Shown here: piece after piece, positions 1-8,634 of the stretch | How the letters are laid out: each line of letters begins with the position of its first letter | How positions within the stretch are numbered: the first letter of the stretch is position 1 | Assembly: GCF_902506105.1 (NCBI RefSeq) | Contig: NZ_LR733304.1 | Span: 2,367,832-2,431,831 of the forward strand | Source: Aeromicrobium sp. 9AM | Lineage (GTDB): Bacteria; Actinomycetota; Actinomycetes; Propionibacteriales; Nocardioidaceae | Length of the DNA stretch: 64,000 nt | Reading direction: 5' to 3' | Position numbers and translations under genes: made by a program | Notes under the pieces: model-generated | Told to the model about the DNA's origin: nothing | Databases searched by the model: none | Seen by the model: only the letters and a program-made list of their open reading frames with translations

Positions 1-1008
1 CGAGGCATCATCGAGCCGCGCGTATGCCTCGGCGTCGGCGAGCCGCAGGGTCGTGAGCCCGGCCGTCGTCGCGATCGGATTGCCCGACAGCGTGCCGGCC
101 TGGTAGACGGGACCCACCGGGGCGAGCTGCTCCATGACGTCGCGGCGACCACCGAACGCGGCGGCCGGGAAGCCTCCGCCCATGACCTTGCCGAACGTCA
201 GCAGGTCGGGCCGCCAGCCCTCGGGCTCCCCGTCGACGCCCCAGTGGCCCGACCGGGTGACCCGGAACCCGGTCATCACCTCGTCGCTGATGAACAGCGC
301 GCCGTTGCTCGCGCACGTCTCGGCGAGGAAGCCGTTGAATCCCGGCTCGGGCGGCACGACGCCCATGTTGCCCGGCGCGGCCTCGGTGATGAGGCAGGCG
401 ATCTGGTCGCCGTACGCCTCGAAGGCGGCCTCGACCGCGGCGCGGTCGTTGTAGGGCAGCACGATCGTGTCGGCCGTGACGTGGGCCGGTACGCCCGGGG
501 TCTCGGGCAGGCCGAGGGTCACGACGCCGGAGCCGGCCTCGGCGAGCAGCGCGTCGACGTGACCGTGATAGCAGCCGGCGAACTTCACGATCTTGTCGCG
601 ACCGGTGAAGCCGCGCGCCAGCCGGATCGCCGACATCGTCGCCTCGGTGCCCGACGACACGAGCCGCACGGACTCGGCCGGCGTACGCCCGACGATCTCC
701 TCGGCGAGCAGCACCTCCGGCTCGCTGGGCGTGCCGAACGACGTGCCGCGGCTGACGGCGGCCGACACCGCGGCGAGCACCTCGGGGTGCGCGTGGCCCA
801 GGAGCATGGGGCCCCAGGACCCGACGAGGTCGACATACCGGTTGCCGTCGAGGTTGGTCAGCCACGCCCCCGAGCCGGACCGCATGAAGATCGGCGTGCC
901 GCCAACGGCCCGGAAGGCGCGCACCGGCGAGTTGACGCCTCCGGGCGACACGGCTCGGGCGCGGTCGAACAGGCCTTGCGAAGCGGGGTTGGAAGTCACG
1001 CCTTCCAT
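1..1008 (-). CDS. hemL: Glutamate-1-semialdehyde 2,1-aminomutase (3' end outside window)
   Basis: PLP enzyme that converts glutamate-1-semialdehyde to 5-aminolevulinate, second step of the C5 tetrapyrrole route. About 336 codons are visible; the family is usually 425-440 residues, so the C-terminus lies beyond base 1. The N-terminus has the family pattern [20 protein letters not shown], and the PLP lysine is Lys274 in [12 protein letters not shown]. The start is ATG at 1008 or GTG at 999. The GTG has a GACAAT box seven bases upstream and could be leaderless. It follows hemB, hemD, hemC and hemA on the same strand but is separated from them by the arr and transglycosylase genes, so it probably has its own promoter in the divergent gap 1009-1175. 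Product certain, start less so. Confidence 0.93.
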   Translation of the reverse strand, partial: MEGVTSNPASQGLFDRARAVSPGGVNSPVRAFRAVGGTPIFMRSGSGAWLTNLDGNRYVDLVGSWGPMLLGHAHPEVLAAVSAAVSRGTSFGTPSEPEVLLAEEIVGRTPAESVRLVSSGTEATMSAIRLARGFTGRDKIVKFAGCYHGHVDALLAEAGSGVVTLGLPETPGVPAHVTADTIVLPYNDRAAVEAAFEAYGDQIACLITEAAPGNMGVVPPEPGFNGFLAETCASNGALFISDEVMTGFRVTRSGHWGVDGEPEGWRPDLLTFGKVMGGGFPAAAFGGRRDVMEQLAPVGPVYQAGTLSGNPIATTAGLTTLRLADAEAYARLDDAS

Positions 1009-1096
1009 TGTCCTCAATGGGATTTCCGGTCGGTCGGCGGCGTCGGCCGACCGTAACCAAGAGGCCGTCGGCCTCGTTGTGAAGGTGTTCACTGCT

Positions 1097-1125
1097 TTGC
1101 GGCGCGTCTCGGCTGGCAGTAACAT
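1097..1125 (+). promoter_or_regulatory. Possible sigma70-type promoter of the transglycosylase gene
   Basis: TTGCGG (1097-1102), 17-base spacer, TAACAT (1120-1125) in the divergent gap between hemL and the transglycosylase gene. The -10 matches consensus at four of six positions and the -35 at three. The predicted RNA would start near 1132, about 44 bases before the ATG. Confidence 0.35.
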
Positions 1126-1175
1126 CGGTTTACGCTATGTCGCACCTGTCGCGGCAGCATGGAGGGCACGTACTT

Positions 1176-2387
1176 ATGGGAGCTCGCAAGCTCACGCGTT
1201 GGCAGAAGGCCAGCGCCCTGGTTCCGATGGCGGTCCTTGTCGGAGCATGGGGTGCCGCATTGACCCGCGCAGACCTTGCGACCGCATCCGACGGCACCTC
1301 GGCGTCGGACATCCCCGCCGTCCCCGCGACCGCGTTCGAGGATCCCGCGAGCGTCCAGCCGACGCCTGCCGGTGTCGACCCCAAGGCGGGCCTCGCGGGC
1401 ACCGTGTCGACGTTGTCGACCAACGGCATCCCGTCGTCCGCGCTCTACGCCTACCACCGCTCCGAGGACCTGCTGAGCAAGGCCGACAAGGCCTGCAAGC
1501 TCCCGTGGAACCTCGTCGCAGCCATCGGTCGCGTCGAGTCCAACCACGGACGCACCGGCGGCAACTCGCTCAACGCTGACGGCGTCGCGACGCCCGGCAT
1601 CTACGGCGTCGCGCTCGACGGTCGCGACGGTCGCGCCAAGATCTCCGACACCGACAGCGGCTCGCTCGACAACGACCCGGTCTACGACCGCGCTGTCGGC
1701 CCGATGCAGTTCATCCCCGGCACCTGGAAGAGCGTCGCGGTCGACTCCGACAACGACGGCAAGAAGAACCCGCAGGACATCGATGACGCCGCGACCTCGG
1801 CCGGCGTCTACCTGTGCGCGGGCTCCGACGACCTGTCGACGCCGGCGGGTGCGGCGGCCGCGGTCAAGCGCTACAACCACTCCGACTCCTACGTCGACCT
1901 GGTCCTGGCCATCTCGGCCCGCTACGCCCAGGGTGACTTCACCCAGTCGCCCAACGGCTACACCACCTCGACCGTGCTCACCTCGTCGTCCAACGACCAG
2001 ACGCTGAGCGCCGACGAGCGCAAGAAAGCCAAGAAGGCCGAGACCAAGGCCAACCACCCCAAGCCCGGCGGCAGCGCAGGCGGGGGCACGGGTGGCACCG
2101 GTGGAGGCACGGGCGGCGGGACCGGCGGAGGCACGGGCGGCGGCACCGGCGGCGGCACCGGCGGAGGTTCCGGCGGCGGCGTGACCGGCCTGGTCGATGG
2201 CCTCGTCACCGACCTGACCGGCGGCGGCAGCACCGGCGGCACGACTGGCGGCGGCACCGGCGACACGGGTGGCGGCGGCTCGGCCACGCTGACCTGGGCC
2301 GAAGCCAAGGTCCAGTGCCTCGCAAGCGGCATCTCGGTCCTCGACGTCACCAAGCTGCTGAGCTGCATCACCTCGCTGCTGAGCTGA
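1176..2387 (+). CDS. Secreted lytic transglycosylase-like protein with Gly-Thr tail
   Basis: Predicted peptidoglycan lytic transglycosylase (SLT/MltB-like fold), 403 residues. Residues 1-35 form an export signal: basic KLTRWQK, then the hydrophobic stretch ALVPMAVLVGAWGAAL. The catalytic domain spans about 105-265; the likely catalytic acid is Glu121 in RVESNHG, followed by AVGPMQFIPGTW and a conserved AAAVKRYNHS stretch. Residues about 298-365 are almost only Gly with periodic Thr, a flexible linker, followed by a short C-terminal segment with two Cys. I prefer ATG 1176 to the in-frame ATG 1137 because GGAGG lies ten bases before 1176 and the signal peptide then starts directly. Probably acts in the cell wall. 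The true substrate is inferred from family only. Confidence 0.82.
   Translation: MGARKLTRWQKASALVPMAVLVGAWGAALTRADLATASDGTSASDIPAVPATAFEDPASVQPTPAGVDPKAGLAGTVSTLSTNGIPSSALYAYHRSEDLLSKADKACKLPWNLVAAIGRVESNHGRTGGNSLNADGVATPGIYGVALDGRDGRAKISDTDSGSLDNDPVYDRAVGPMQFIPGTWKSVAVDSDNDGKKNPQDIDDAATSAGVYLCAGSDDLSTPAGAAAAVKRYNHSDSYVDLVLAISARYAQGDFTQSPNGYTTSTVLTSSSNDQTLSADERKKAKKAETKANHPKPGGSAGGGTGGTGGGTGGGTGGGTGGGTGGGTGGGSGGGVTGLVDGLVTDLTGGGSTGGTTGGGTGDTGGGGSATLTWAEAKVQCLASGISVLDVTKLLSCITSLLS
2089..2170 (+). repeat. Coding tandem repeat for Gly-Gly-Gly-Thr
   Basis: About seven tandem copies of an imperfect 12-base unit GGNGGNGGNACN within the transglycosylase gene, giving a Gly-rich linker. Third-position changes keep the protein repeat while the DNA drifts. 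Such repeats can change length by slippage. Confidence 0.7.
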
Positions 2388-2392
2388 GGCGC

Positions 2393-2439
2393 GCGGGCTC
2401 CGCCCGCAGGCGACTTCGTCGCCACCACGCTTCGCGTGG
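2393..2439. terminator. Three consecutive perfect hairpins after the transglycosylase gene
   Basis: Three back-to-back perfect 6-bp stems, each with a three-base loop: GCGGGC-TCC-GCCCGC (2393-2407), GGCGAC-TTC-GTCGCC (2409-2423) and CCACGC-TTC-GCGTGG (2425-2439). They begin six bases after the stop codon. No U-tract follows, so this is a terminator only by position and stem strength. The rest of the gap to arr (2440-2545) is GC-rich with a weak -10-like TAGGAT at 2513. Confidence 0.45.
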
Positions 2440-2545
2440 GCGCCCGCCTCGCTTCGCTCGGCCTATGGTCGGGGCCTTTGCTGCTCGTCCGAGTCGAGGC
2501 TCACTGGTTGGCTAGGATTGTCAGCCGAATCCATGGGGGATGCAC

Positions 2546-2971
2546 ATGAGCGGACCGAAGCCTTTCGAGATCCATGAGTCCGGGGCACTGCTGCACGGGA
2601 CCAAGGCCGACCTGACAGTCGGCGACGTGTTGGTGCCCGGGCACGGCTCCAACTATGAAGAGGGCCGGACGGCCAATCACGTATATGTCTCGGAGACGCT
2701 GGACGCTGCAGCGTGGGGTGCCGAGCTCGCGCTGGGCCAGGGCCGCGGCCGGATCTACATCGTGGAGCCGACCGGCCCGCTGGAGGACGATCCGAACGTG
2801 ACGGACAAGAAGTTCCCCGGCAACCCGACGCGGTCCTACCGCACCAAGGAGCCGGTCACGATCGTCGCAGAGCTGACGGACTGGGAGGGGCACACCGCCG
2901 AGCAGCAGCAGGCCATGCGCGACGGCCTCGCCGAGCTGCGACGCCAGGGCCGCGCGGTCATCTACGACTGA
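2546..2971 (+). CDS. arr: NAD+-rifampin ADP-ribosyltransferase
   Basis: Small cytoplasmic enzyme (141 residues) of the Arr family, which inactivates rifamycins by ADP-ribosylating the ansa-chain C23 hydroxyl. Strong family patterns: [19 protein letters not shown] near the N-terminus, [40 protein letters not shown] and the closing [13 protein letters not shown] chose ATG 2546 over ATG 2540 because GGGGGA at 2535-2540 then has normal ribosome-site spacing. The last ten bases overlap the end of hemB tail to tail. Chromosomal arr genes occur in many environmental actinomycetes and in Mycobacterium smegmatis; base composition here matches the neighbours, so I see no sign of recent transfer. Confidence 0.93.
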   Translation: MSGPKPFEIHESGALLHGTKADLTVGDVLVPGHGSNYEEGRTANHVYVSETLDAAAWGAELALGQGRGRIYIVEPTGPLEDDPNVTDKKFPGNPTRSYRTKEPVTIVAELTDWEGHTAEQQQAMRDGLAELRRQGRAVIYD

Positions 2972-3945
2972 CGGTCGAGGCGGGCGGCGAGCTCGGCGGC
3001 CCAGTAGGTCAGCACGATGTCGGCGCCGGCGCGGCGGATCGACGTGATGATCTCGTCGATCGTGCGCTCGCGATCGATCCAGCCGTTGGCGGCGGCGGCC
3101 TCGACCATCGCCATCTCGCCGGAGATGTTGTAGGCCGCGACCGGCACGTTGACCGTCGCGCGTACGTCGGCGATCACGTCGAGGTAGGACAGCGCCGGCT
3201 TGACCATCACGATGTCGGCGCCCTCCTCGATGTCGAGCAGCACCTCGCGGATCGCGTCGCGGGCATTGGCCGGGTCCTGCTGGTACGCCTTGCGATCGCC
3301 CGTGAGTGACGACGCGACGGCTTCGCGGAACGGGCCGTAGAAGGCGGAGGAGTACTTCGCGGCATACGCCAGGATCACGGTGTCGTCGTGACCGGAATCG
3401 TCGAGTGCTGCACGGACGACGCCGACCTGGCCGTCCATCATGCCGCTGGGTCCGACGACATGGGCGCCGGACTCGGCCTGCACGACACCCATCTGGGCAT
3501 AGATCTCGAGCGTCGCGTCGTTGTCGACCCGGCCCTGCGCGTCGAGAACCCCACAGTGCCCGTGGTCGGTGAACTCGTCGAGGCAGAGATCGGACATGAT
3601 CGGCAGGTCGTCGCCGACCTCCGCCCGGGCATCGGCCAGCGCGACGTTGAGGATGCCGTCAGGATCGAGTGCGCCCGACCCCTGGGCGTCCTTGTGCTCC
3701 GGGACGCCGAACAGCATGACGCCGCCCAGCCCCAACGCAGCCGCCTCGGCGTACGCCTTGCGGGCCGTGTCGCGCGTGTGCTGCACGACGCCGGGCATGC
3801 TCTCGATCGGCCGGGGCTCGGAGATGCCCTCGGCGATGAACATCGGCAGGACCAACTGCGACGGCTGGACGTGCGTCTCCCGCACCAGCCGCCTCATCGC
3901 CGGCGACTGGCGCAGGCGACGAGGGCGGTCGGCAGGAAAGCTCAT
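2962..3945 (-). CDS. hemB: Delta-aminolevulinic acid dehydratase (porphobilinogen synthase)
   Basis: Condenses two 5-aminolevulinate molecules to porphobilinogen; cytoplasmic, 327 residues, full length. The two Schiff-base lysines are visible: Lys197 in [14 protein letters not shown] and Lys249 in [11 protein letters not shown]. The active-site metal loop reads [12 protein letters not shown] (Cys121, Asp123, Cys131), a mixture of the zinc type (three Cys) and the magnesium type (Asp-rich). Starts nine bases after the hemD stop, so it is the last gene of the rex-hemA-hemC-hemD-hemB transcript. Its end overlaps the convergent arr gene by ten bases. Confidence 0.96.
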   Translation of the reverse strand: MSFPADRPRRLRQSPAMRRLVRETHVQPSQLVLPMFIAEGISEPRPIESMPGVVQHTRDTARKAYAEAAALGLGGVMLFGVPEHKDAQGSGALDPDGILNVALADARAEVGDDLPIMSDLCLDEFTDHGHCGVLDAQGRVDNDATLEIYAQMGVVQAESGAHVVGPSGMMDGQVGVVRAALDDSGHDDTVILAYAAKYSSAFYGPFREAVASSLTGDRKAYQQDPANARDAIREVLLDIEEGADIVMVKPALSYLDVIADVRATVNVPVAAYNISGEMAMVEAAAANGWIDRERTIDEIITSIRRAGADIVLTYWAAELAARLDRQS

Positions 3946-3954
3946 CGGTGAGAC

Positions 3955-5583
3955 CTACGCCTTGCGACGCGTCGACGGACGCTTCTGCGACGGCTTGGTG
4001 ACCGGCTCACCTGCGTCGAGGAACGCCAGACGGCGAGTCGCACCGAACTCCGCGAGCGCATCGGCCAGCACCTCGACCGACGGGGACTCGGCGAGGACGT
4101 CGACCCGGAGGCCGTGCTCCTCGGCGGTCTTGGCGGTCGCCGGACCGATGCACGCGATGATCGTCGACGTGTGCGGCTTGCCGGCGATGCCCACGAGGTT
4201 GCGGACCGTGGACGACGAGGTGAACATGACCGCGTCGAACTTGCCGGTCTTGATCGCCTCGCGCGTCGGCGCTGGCGGCGGGGCCGCCCGGACCGTGCGG
4301 TAGGCCGTGACGTCGTCGACCTCCCAGCCGAGATCGACGAGTCCGGCCACGAGGGTCTCGGTAGCGATGTCGGCGCGCGGCAGGAAGACGCGGTTGATCG
4401 GGTCGAGCAGGTCGTCGTACGGCGGCCAGTCCTCGAGCAGGCCGCGGGCCGACTGCTCACCGCTGGGGATGAGGTCGGCGCGGATGCCCCAGGTGGCGAT
4501 GGCCTCGGCGGTCTTGTCGCCGACCGCGGCGATCTTGAGACCCGAGAACGCGCGGGCGTCGAGCCCGTACTCCTCGAACTTCTCGCGAACGGCCTTGACG
4601 GCGTTGACGCTGGTGAACGCGATCCACTCGTAGCGACCCTCGACGAGGCCGCGGACGGCCTTGTCCATCTGCTGCGGGTTGCGGGGCGGCTCGACCGAGA
4701 TGGTCGGGACCTCCTCGGACAGGGCGCCGAAGCCACGCAGGCGCGCGGCCAGGCTGGCGGACTGCTCCTTGGTGCGGGGCACCAGGACGCGCCAGCCGTA
4801 GAGCGGCTTGGTCTCGAACCACGACAGCGCCTCGCGCATCGTGACGACCTGGCCGACGACCGTGATGGCCGGCGCGGTCATGCCCGCGGCCTTGGCGTCG
4901 GCGGCGATGTCGGCGAGCGTCGAGACGATCGTGGTCTGCTCGGTCGTCGTGCCGACCCGGGTCATGGCGACCGGCGTCTCGGCGGAGCGACCGGCGGCGA
5001 CGAGCCCAGCGGCGACCTCGCCGATCCGGGCGACGGCCGACAGCAGGACCAGCGTGTCCTGGGACGCGTGCTCGGACCAGTTGATCGATGCGTCGCCGAC
5101 GCTGACGACCGAGTACTCACGGTGCGTACGGTTGGTCAGCGGCACGCCGGCGTACGCGGGCACGGCCGAGACGGACGAGATGCCCGGCACGATCTCGAAG
5201 CCGATGCCGGCCTTGCTGCAGGCTGCGGCCTCCTCGGGCGCCGTCGCGTAGGTGAACGGGTCACCCGCGATCAGGCGTACGACGTGTGAGCCGGTCTTGG
5301 CGTACTTGACGACGAGCCGGGCACGGGCGGCGTGCGTCAGGGTCTCGCCGTCCTCGCCGACTCCGCCGTCGATGATCTCGGCACCGTTGGTGACGAGGGC
5401 CGCCTGCTCGGGCAGCTCCGTGATGACGATGTCCGCCTGGGCGAGCAGCTCAGCCGCGCGCACCGTCAGCAGGCTGGCATCGCCCGGTCCGGCGCCGACG
5501 AAGCTCACGTGGCCGCGGACAGCCTTGTGTGCGTTCGGTCGAGCCGGGGACGGTGCTTCTCGCATCGCAGTGGTGATGGTCAC
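3955..5583 (-). CDS. hemD: Uroporphyrinogen-III C-methyltransferase / uroporphyrinogen-III synthase fusion
   Basis: Two enzymes in one 542-residue chain, the normal actinobacterial form. Residues about 24-262 are a SAM uroporphyrinogen methyltransferase (GHVSFVGAGPGDASLLTVRA; LIAGDPFTY; EIVPGISSVSAVPAYAGVPL), which leads to precorrin-2 for sirohaem or B12. Residues about 265-535 are uroporphyrinogen-III synthase (GWRVLVPRTKEQSASLAARL; IAFTSVNAVKAV; DAVMFTSSSTVRNLV). The C-terminus is basic (KPSQKRPSTRRKA). It sits 29 bases after hemC and nine before hemB, in the same operon. The cobA domain lets the same transcript feed both haem and sirohaem branches. Confidence 0.95.
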   Translation of the reverse strand: MTITTAMREAPSPARPNAHKAVRGHVSFVGAGPGDASLLTVRAAELLAQADIVITELPEQAALVTNGAEIIDGGVGEDGETLTHAARARLVVKYAKTGSHVVRLIAGDPFTYATAPEEAAACSKAGIGFEIVPGISSVSAVPAYAGVPLTNRTHREYSVVSVGDASINWSEHASQDTLVLLSAVARIGEVAAGLVAAGRSAETPVAMTRVGTTTEQTTIVSTLADIAADAKAAGMTAPAITVVGQVVTMREALSWFETKPLYGWRVLVPRTKEQSASLAARLRGFGALSEEVPTISVEPPRNPQQMDKAVRGLVEGRYEWIAFTSVNAVKAVREKFEEYGLDARAFSGLKIAAVGDKTAEAIATWGIRADLIPSGEQSARGLLEDWPPYDDLLDPINRVFLPRADIATETLVAGLVDLGWEVDDVTAYRTVRAAPPPAPTREAIKTGKFDAVMFTSSSTVRNLVGIAGKPHTSTIIACIGPATAKTAEEHGLRVDVLAESPSVEVLADALAEFGATRRLAFLDAGEPVTKPSQKRPSTRRKA

Positions 5584-5612
5584 GGTGGTCCTTTTCTCGG
5601 TCTGCCTGGGGG

Positions 5613-6533
5613 TTATGAGGCGACAGCCACAAGGGTGTCTGCGCCTTCGGCGAGCATCTCGGCAGCGAGACGCTCACCGACCGCGGCGGCTTCAGATGGC
5701 AAGCCGGTCGCGGACAGTCGGATGGTGGGCGAGCCGGAAATGCTTCCGACCACGGCACGGAGCCAGAGCTCGTCGCCGTCATCGCCTTGGGCGATTTCGG
5801 CAAGAGCTCCCACGGGTGCACTGCAACCTGCCTCGAGTGTGGCGAGGAGGCTGCGCTCGGCGGTGACGGCAGCACGGGTGTCGCTGTCGTCGAGGCCGCT
5901 GAGCAGATGGATCGTCGCGTCATCATCGGCGCGACATTCGCAGGCAAGCGCTCCCTGCCCGGGGGCGGGAAGCATCTGCAGTGGATCAATGACCTCGGTC
6001 GCCTCGTCCGCGCGGCCGAGCCGCAGGAGACCGGCGCGGGCGAGCAGGACGCCGTCGTACTCACCCGAGGCGACCTTGGCGATGCGGGTGTCGACGTTGC
6101 CACGGATCGGGACGACCTCGACACCGAGGCCCAGCGCGTTGAGCTGAGCCTCGCGGCGCGGCGAGCCGGTGCCGACGCGAGCGCCCTGGGGCAGCTCGCC
6201 GAGGGTCATGCCGTCGCGGGCGACCAGCACGTCGCGGGCATCCTCGCGCTGCGGGATCGCGGCGAGCGTAAGACGTGGGTCGGGGGTCGTGGGCAGGTCC
6301 TTGAGGGAGTGCACCGCGATGTCGACGTCGCCGCGGACGAGCGCCTCGCGCAGGGCCGCGACGAAGACACCCTGGCCACCGAACTCGACGAGCGGCTGCA
6401 GGCTGCGGTCACCTTCGGTCGAGATCGTGACGAGCTCGACCTCGACGCCGGTCGCGCGGAGGCGATCGGCGATCAGGCCCGACTGGGTCATGGCGAGTGC
6501 GGACGCACGCGTGCCGAGGCGGAGGGCGGTCAT
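5613..6533 (-). CDS. hemC: Porphobilinogen deaminase (hydroxymethylbilane synthase)
   Basis: Polymerises four porphobilinogens to hydroxymethylbilane; 306 residues, full length. Cys237 in LEAGCSAPVGA carries the dipyrromethane cofactor. Other family blocks are RLGTRASALAMTQ, DIAVHSLKDLPT, DVLVARDGMTLGEL and GTGSPRREAQL, with the catalytic Asp in HSLKD. The ATG overlaps the hemA stop as ATGA, implying translational coupling. Confidence 0.97.
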   Translation of the reverse strand: MTALRLGTRASALAMTQSGLIADRLRATGVEVELVTISTEGDRSLQPLVEFGGQGVFVAALREALVRGDVDIAVHSLKDLPTTPDPRLTLAAIPQREDARDVLVARDGMTLGELPQGARVGTGSPRREAQLNALGLGVEVVPIRGNVDTRIAKVASGEYDGVLLARAGLLRLGRADEATEVIDPLQMLPAPGQGALACECRADDDATIHLLSGLDDSDTRAAVTAERSLLATLEAGCSAPVGALAEIAQGDDGDELWLRAVVGSISGSPTIRLSATGLPSEAAAVGERLAAEMLAEGADTLVAVAS

Positions 6534-7825
6534 GAGGACTCCCCCTTGACCTGGGTGACGGCGTCCACGGTGGACTGGTCGAGCGCGAACAGGTCGGCGA
6601 GCGCCTCGGCGTACGTGAGGTCGGCGCGGCCGTCGATGAGCTGCTGGACCCGGACCGTCGGGGCGTGGATGAGTTTCTCGGCGACCCGGTGCAACGCCTT
6701 GCGGACCGCAGCGAGCTCGTCGGCGGTGAGGTCGGGGAGCCGGGTCTCGATGCGCGCGAGCTCGGCCGCGACGACATCGGTGGCCATCGTGCGCAGGGCC
6801 ACGACGGTCGGGGTGATGTGCGAGGCCGCCTTGGCGGCGAGGAACGTGCGGACCTCGTCCTCGACGATCGCGCGCACCTGCTGGACATCGCCGGCGAGCT
6901 CGGTGTTCTCACCGAGGCGGGCGAGCACGACGAGATCGACGAGGTCGACGCCGTCGAGGTCGCGCACGGTCGGGTCGATGTCACGCGGCAGGGCCAGGTC
7001 GATCAGGGCCATGGCCCGCCCGGCACTCGCCGCGGCGATGCGGTCGCGGTCGAAGACCACGCCGGTCGCGCCGGTGCAGCTGATCAGCACGTCGGTCGCC
7101 GACAGCTCGACGTCCATGGCCTCCCAGCGGACGGCGCTGACGCCGAACGTGGCGACCAGTGCGTACGCCCGCTGGAACGTGCGGTTGGCGACCATGATGC
7201 GGTTCGGCGCCACGCCACGGTTGACGAGTGTGCGGACCGCGAGGCTGGCCATCGTGCCGGCGCCGGCGACCAGGAACCTGGTGCCCTCAGCGTCGACGAC
7301 ATCGCCGGCGGCGTCGAGGCCCGCGGTGACGATCGAGGGGGCGAGCCGGTCGATGCCGGTCTCGGCGTGACCACGCTTGCCGATGCGCAGCGCCTGCTGG
7401 AACAGCGCGTTGAGCGCCGAGCCGACGGTCTGCTCGGCCTGGGCGCCGTGCAGCGCTTCGCGGACCTGCCCGAGGATCTGGCTCTCGCCGAGGATCATCG
7501 AGTCCATGCCGGCCGCGACGCCGAACAGGTGGGCGACGGCGGCCTCGTCGAAGTGGACGTAGACGTGGCGGACGAAGTCGTCGCGGTCGAGACCCGAGTG
7601 CTCGGCAAGCAGGCGCGAGACCTCTTCGACGGCGCCGTGGAACCGCTCGGCCTCGACGTAGATCTCGACCCGGTTGCACGTCGAGATGACGACGGACTCG
7701 GAGACGAACGGCGCCTCGAGCACGAGGTGCGAGAGCTTGACGGCCGCGTCGGTGTCGAGCGACACCTGCTCGAGGACATCGATCGGAGCCGACCGGTGCG
7801 ACATACCGACAACGAGAACACTCAT
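6530..7825 (-). CDS. hemA: Glutamyl-tRNA reductase
   Basis: NADPH-dependent reduction of glutamyl-tRNA to glutamate-1-semialdehyde, the committed step of tetrapyrrole synthesis; 431 residues. The nucleophile is Cys50 in VISTCNRVEIY. The NADPH domain contains LVAGAGTMASLAVRTL, and GESQILGQVREA is the family block before it. The reading frame stays open upstream, but I start at ATG 7825: it has an excellent AAAGGAGG site and overlaps the rex stop as ATGA. Being directly behind rex, this rate-limiting gene is expected to respond to the NADH/NAD+ ratio. HemA is often also under haem feedback, which the sequence does not show. Confidence 0.97.
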   Translation of the reverse strand: MSVLVVGMSHRSAPIDVLEQVSLDTDAAVKLSHLVLEAPFVSESVVISTCNRVEIYVEAERFHGAVEEVSRLLAEHSGLDRDDFVRHVYVHFDEAAVAHLFGVAAGMDSMILGESQILGQVREALHGAQAEQTVGSALNALFQQALRIGKRGHAETGIDRLAPSIVTAGLDAAGDVVDAEGTRFLVAGAGTMASLAVRTLVNRGVAPNRIMVANRTFQRAYALVATFGVSAVRWEAMDVELSATDVLISCTGATGVVFDRDRIAAASAGRAMALIDLALPRDIDPTVRDLDGVDLVDLVVLARLGENTELAGDVQQVRAIVEDEVRTFLAAKAASHITPTVVALRTMATDVVAAELARIETRLPDLTADELAAVRKALHRVAEKLIHAPTVRVQQLIDGRADLTYAEALADLFALDQSTVDAVTQVKGESS

Positions 7826-8499
7826 GCCGTCGCCTCCTTTCCGGCCTTGCGCTGCTCGTGATAGGCGAGGATCTGCAGCTCGATCGACAGGTCGACCTTG
7901 CGTACGTCGACGCCGTCGGGCACCTGCACGAGGGCCGGTGCGAAGTTGAGGATGCTGGTGACGCCCGCCGCGACCAACCGGTCGGCGACTTCCTGGGCGG
8001 CCTCGCCCGGCGTCGCGATGATGCCGATCGAGATGGCGCGCTCCTCGACGATCGCGGTCAGGTCGTCGAGCGAGGACACCGTGATGCCCGAGATCGTGGT
8101 GCCCACGCGCTTGGGGTCGGCGTCGACGAGGGCCGCGACGCGGATGCCACGCGTGCTGAAGCCCTGGTAGGCCGACAGCGCGGAGCCGAGGTTGCCGACG
8201 CCGACGATGACGACGTCCCAGTCCTGGGTCTGGCCGATCTCGCGGGCGATCTGGTAGCGCAGGTACTCCACGTCGTAGCCGACGCCGCGGGTGCCGTAGG
8301 AGCCGAGGTAGGACAGATCCTTGCGGAGCTTGGCCGGGTTGACCCCGGCGTTCTCGGCGAGGTCGTTGGAGGAGCACGTCGCGACGCCCTGCTCGGCGAG
8401 CGCGTTGAGCGCGCGCAGGTAGACCGGCAGCCGGGCAACCGTGGCATCAGGGATGCCACGAGCGCTGCCGTCCGCGAGGGGGGTGCGAAGTATGGTCAC
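7822..8499 (-). CDS. rex: Redox-sensing transcriptional repressor Rex
   Basis: Homodimeric repressor that binds its operator when NADH is low and leaves it when NADH rises; 225 residues. N-terminal winged helix (residues about 10-75, with NAGVNPAKLRKDLSYLGSYGTRGVGYDV) followed by a Rossmann domain with VVIVGVGNLGSAL and FSTRGIRVAALVDADP, then a C-terminal swapped helix (LSIELQILAYHEQ). I chose GTG 8499, preceded by AGGAG, over the in-frame GTG 8517, which has no ribosome site. The stop overlaps hemA (ATGA). A Rex operator sits in its own promoter, so autoregulation of the whole haem operon is expected, as known for Streptomyces. Confidence 0.95.
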   Translation of the reverse strand: MTILRTPLADGSARGIPDATVARLPVYLRALNALAEQGVATCSSNDLAENAGVNPAKLRKDLSYLGSYGTRGVGYDVEYLRYQIAREIGQTQDWDVVIVGVGNLGSALSAYQGFSTRGIRVAALVDADPKRVGTTISGITVSSLDDLTAIVEERAISIGIIATPGEAAQEVADRLVAAGVTSILNFAPALVQVPDGVDVRKVDLSIELQILAYHEQRKAGKEATA

Positions 8500-8561
8500 G
8501 GTGCTCCTGCACTGCACGGCCGGGGATTATCCCTGTCGGGACTGGCATGCGATGCGCCCTC

Positions 8562-8590
8562 AGTTTAAGAGTTTGTGAACGCGTTAACAA
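8562..8590 (-). promoter_or_regulatory. Promoter of the rex-hemACDB operon
   Basis: Read on the minus strand: TTGTTA (8590-8585), 17-base spacer, TAAACT (8567-8562), each hexamer four of six to sigma70 consensus. The Rex operator overlaps the -35 box and the spacer, the classical place for repression. Expected 5' leader about 55 bases. Confidence 0.65.
8574..8589. promoter_or_regulatory. Rex operator (ROP)
   Basis: TGTGAACGCGTTAACA matches the published Streptomyces Rex consensus TGTGAACNNNTTCACA at all but one specified base and is nearly palindromic. It lies 75 bases upstream of rex, inside the promoter. Confidence 0.82.
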
Positions 8591-8634
8591 AATCGTGACT
8601 CAGGGCGATGGCATATCTCACATGCGCTTGCGCC

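Noticed and set aside
8..1060. Minus-strand 350-codon frame over hemL
   Set aside because: Frame-shifted shadow; Arg/Gly-rich and without the HemL motifs that are read in the neighbouring frame.
1089..2057. Minus-strand frame opposite the transglycosylase gene
   Set aside because: Val/Gly/Arg-rich shadow of a gene with signal peptide and catalytic motif on the other strand.
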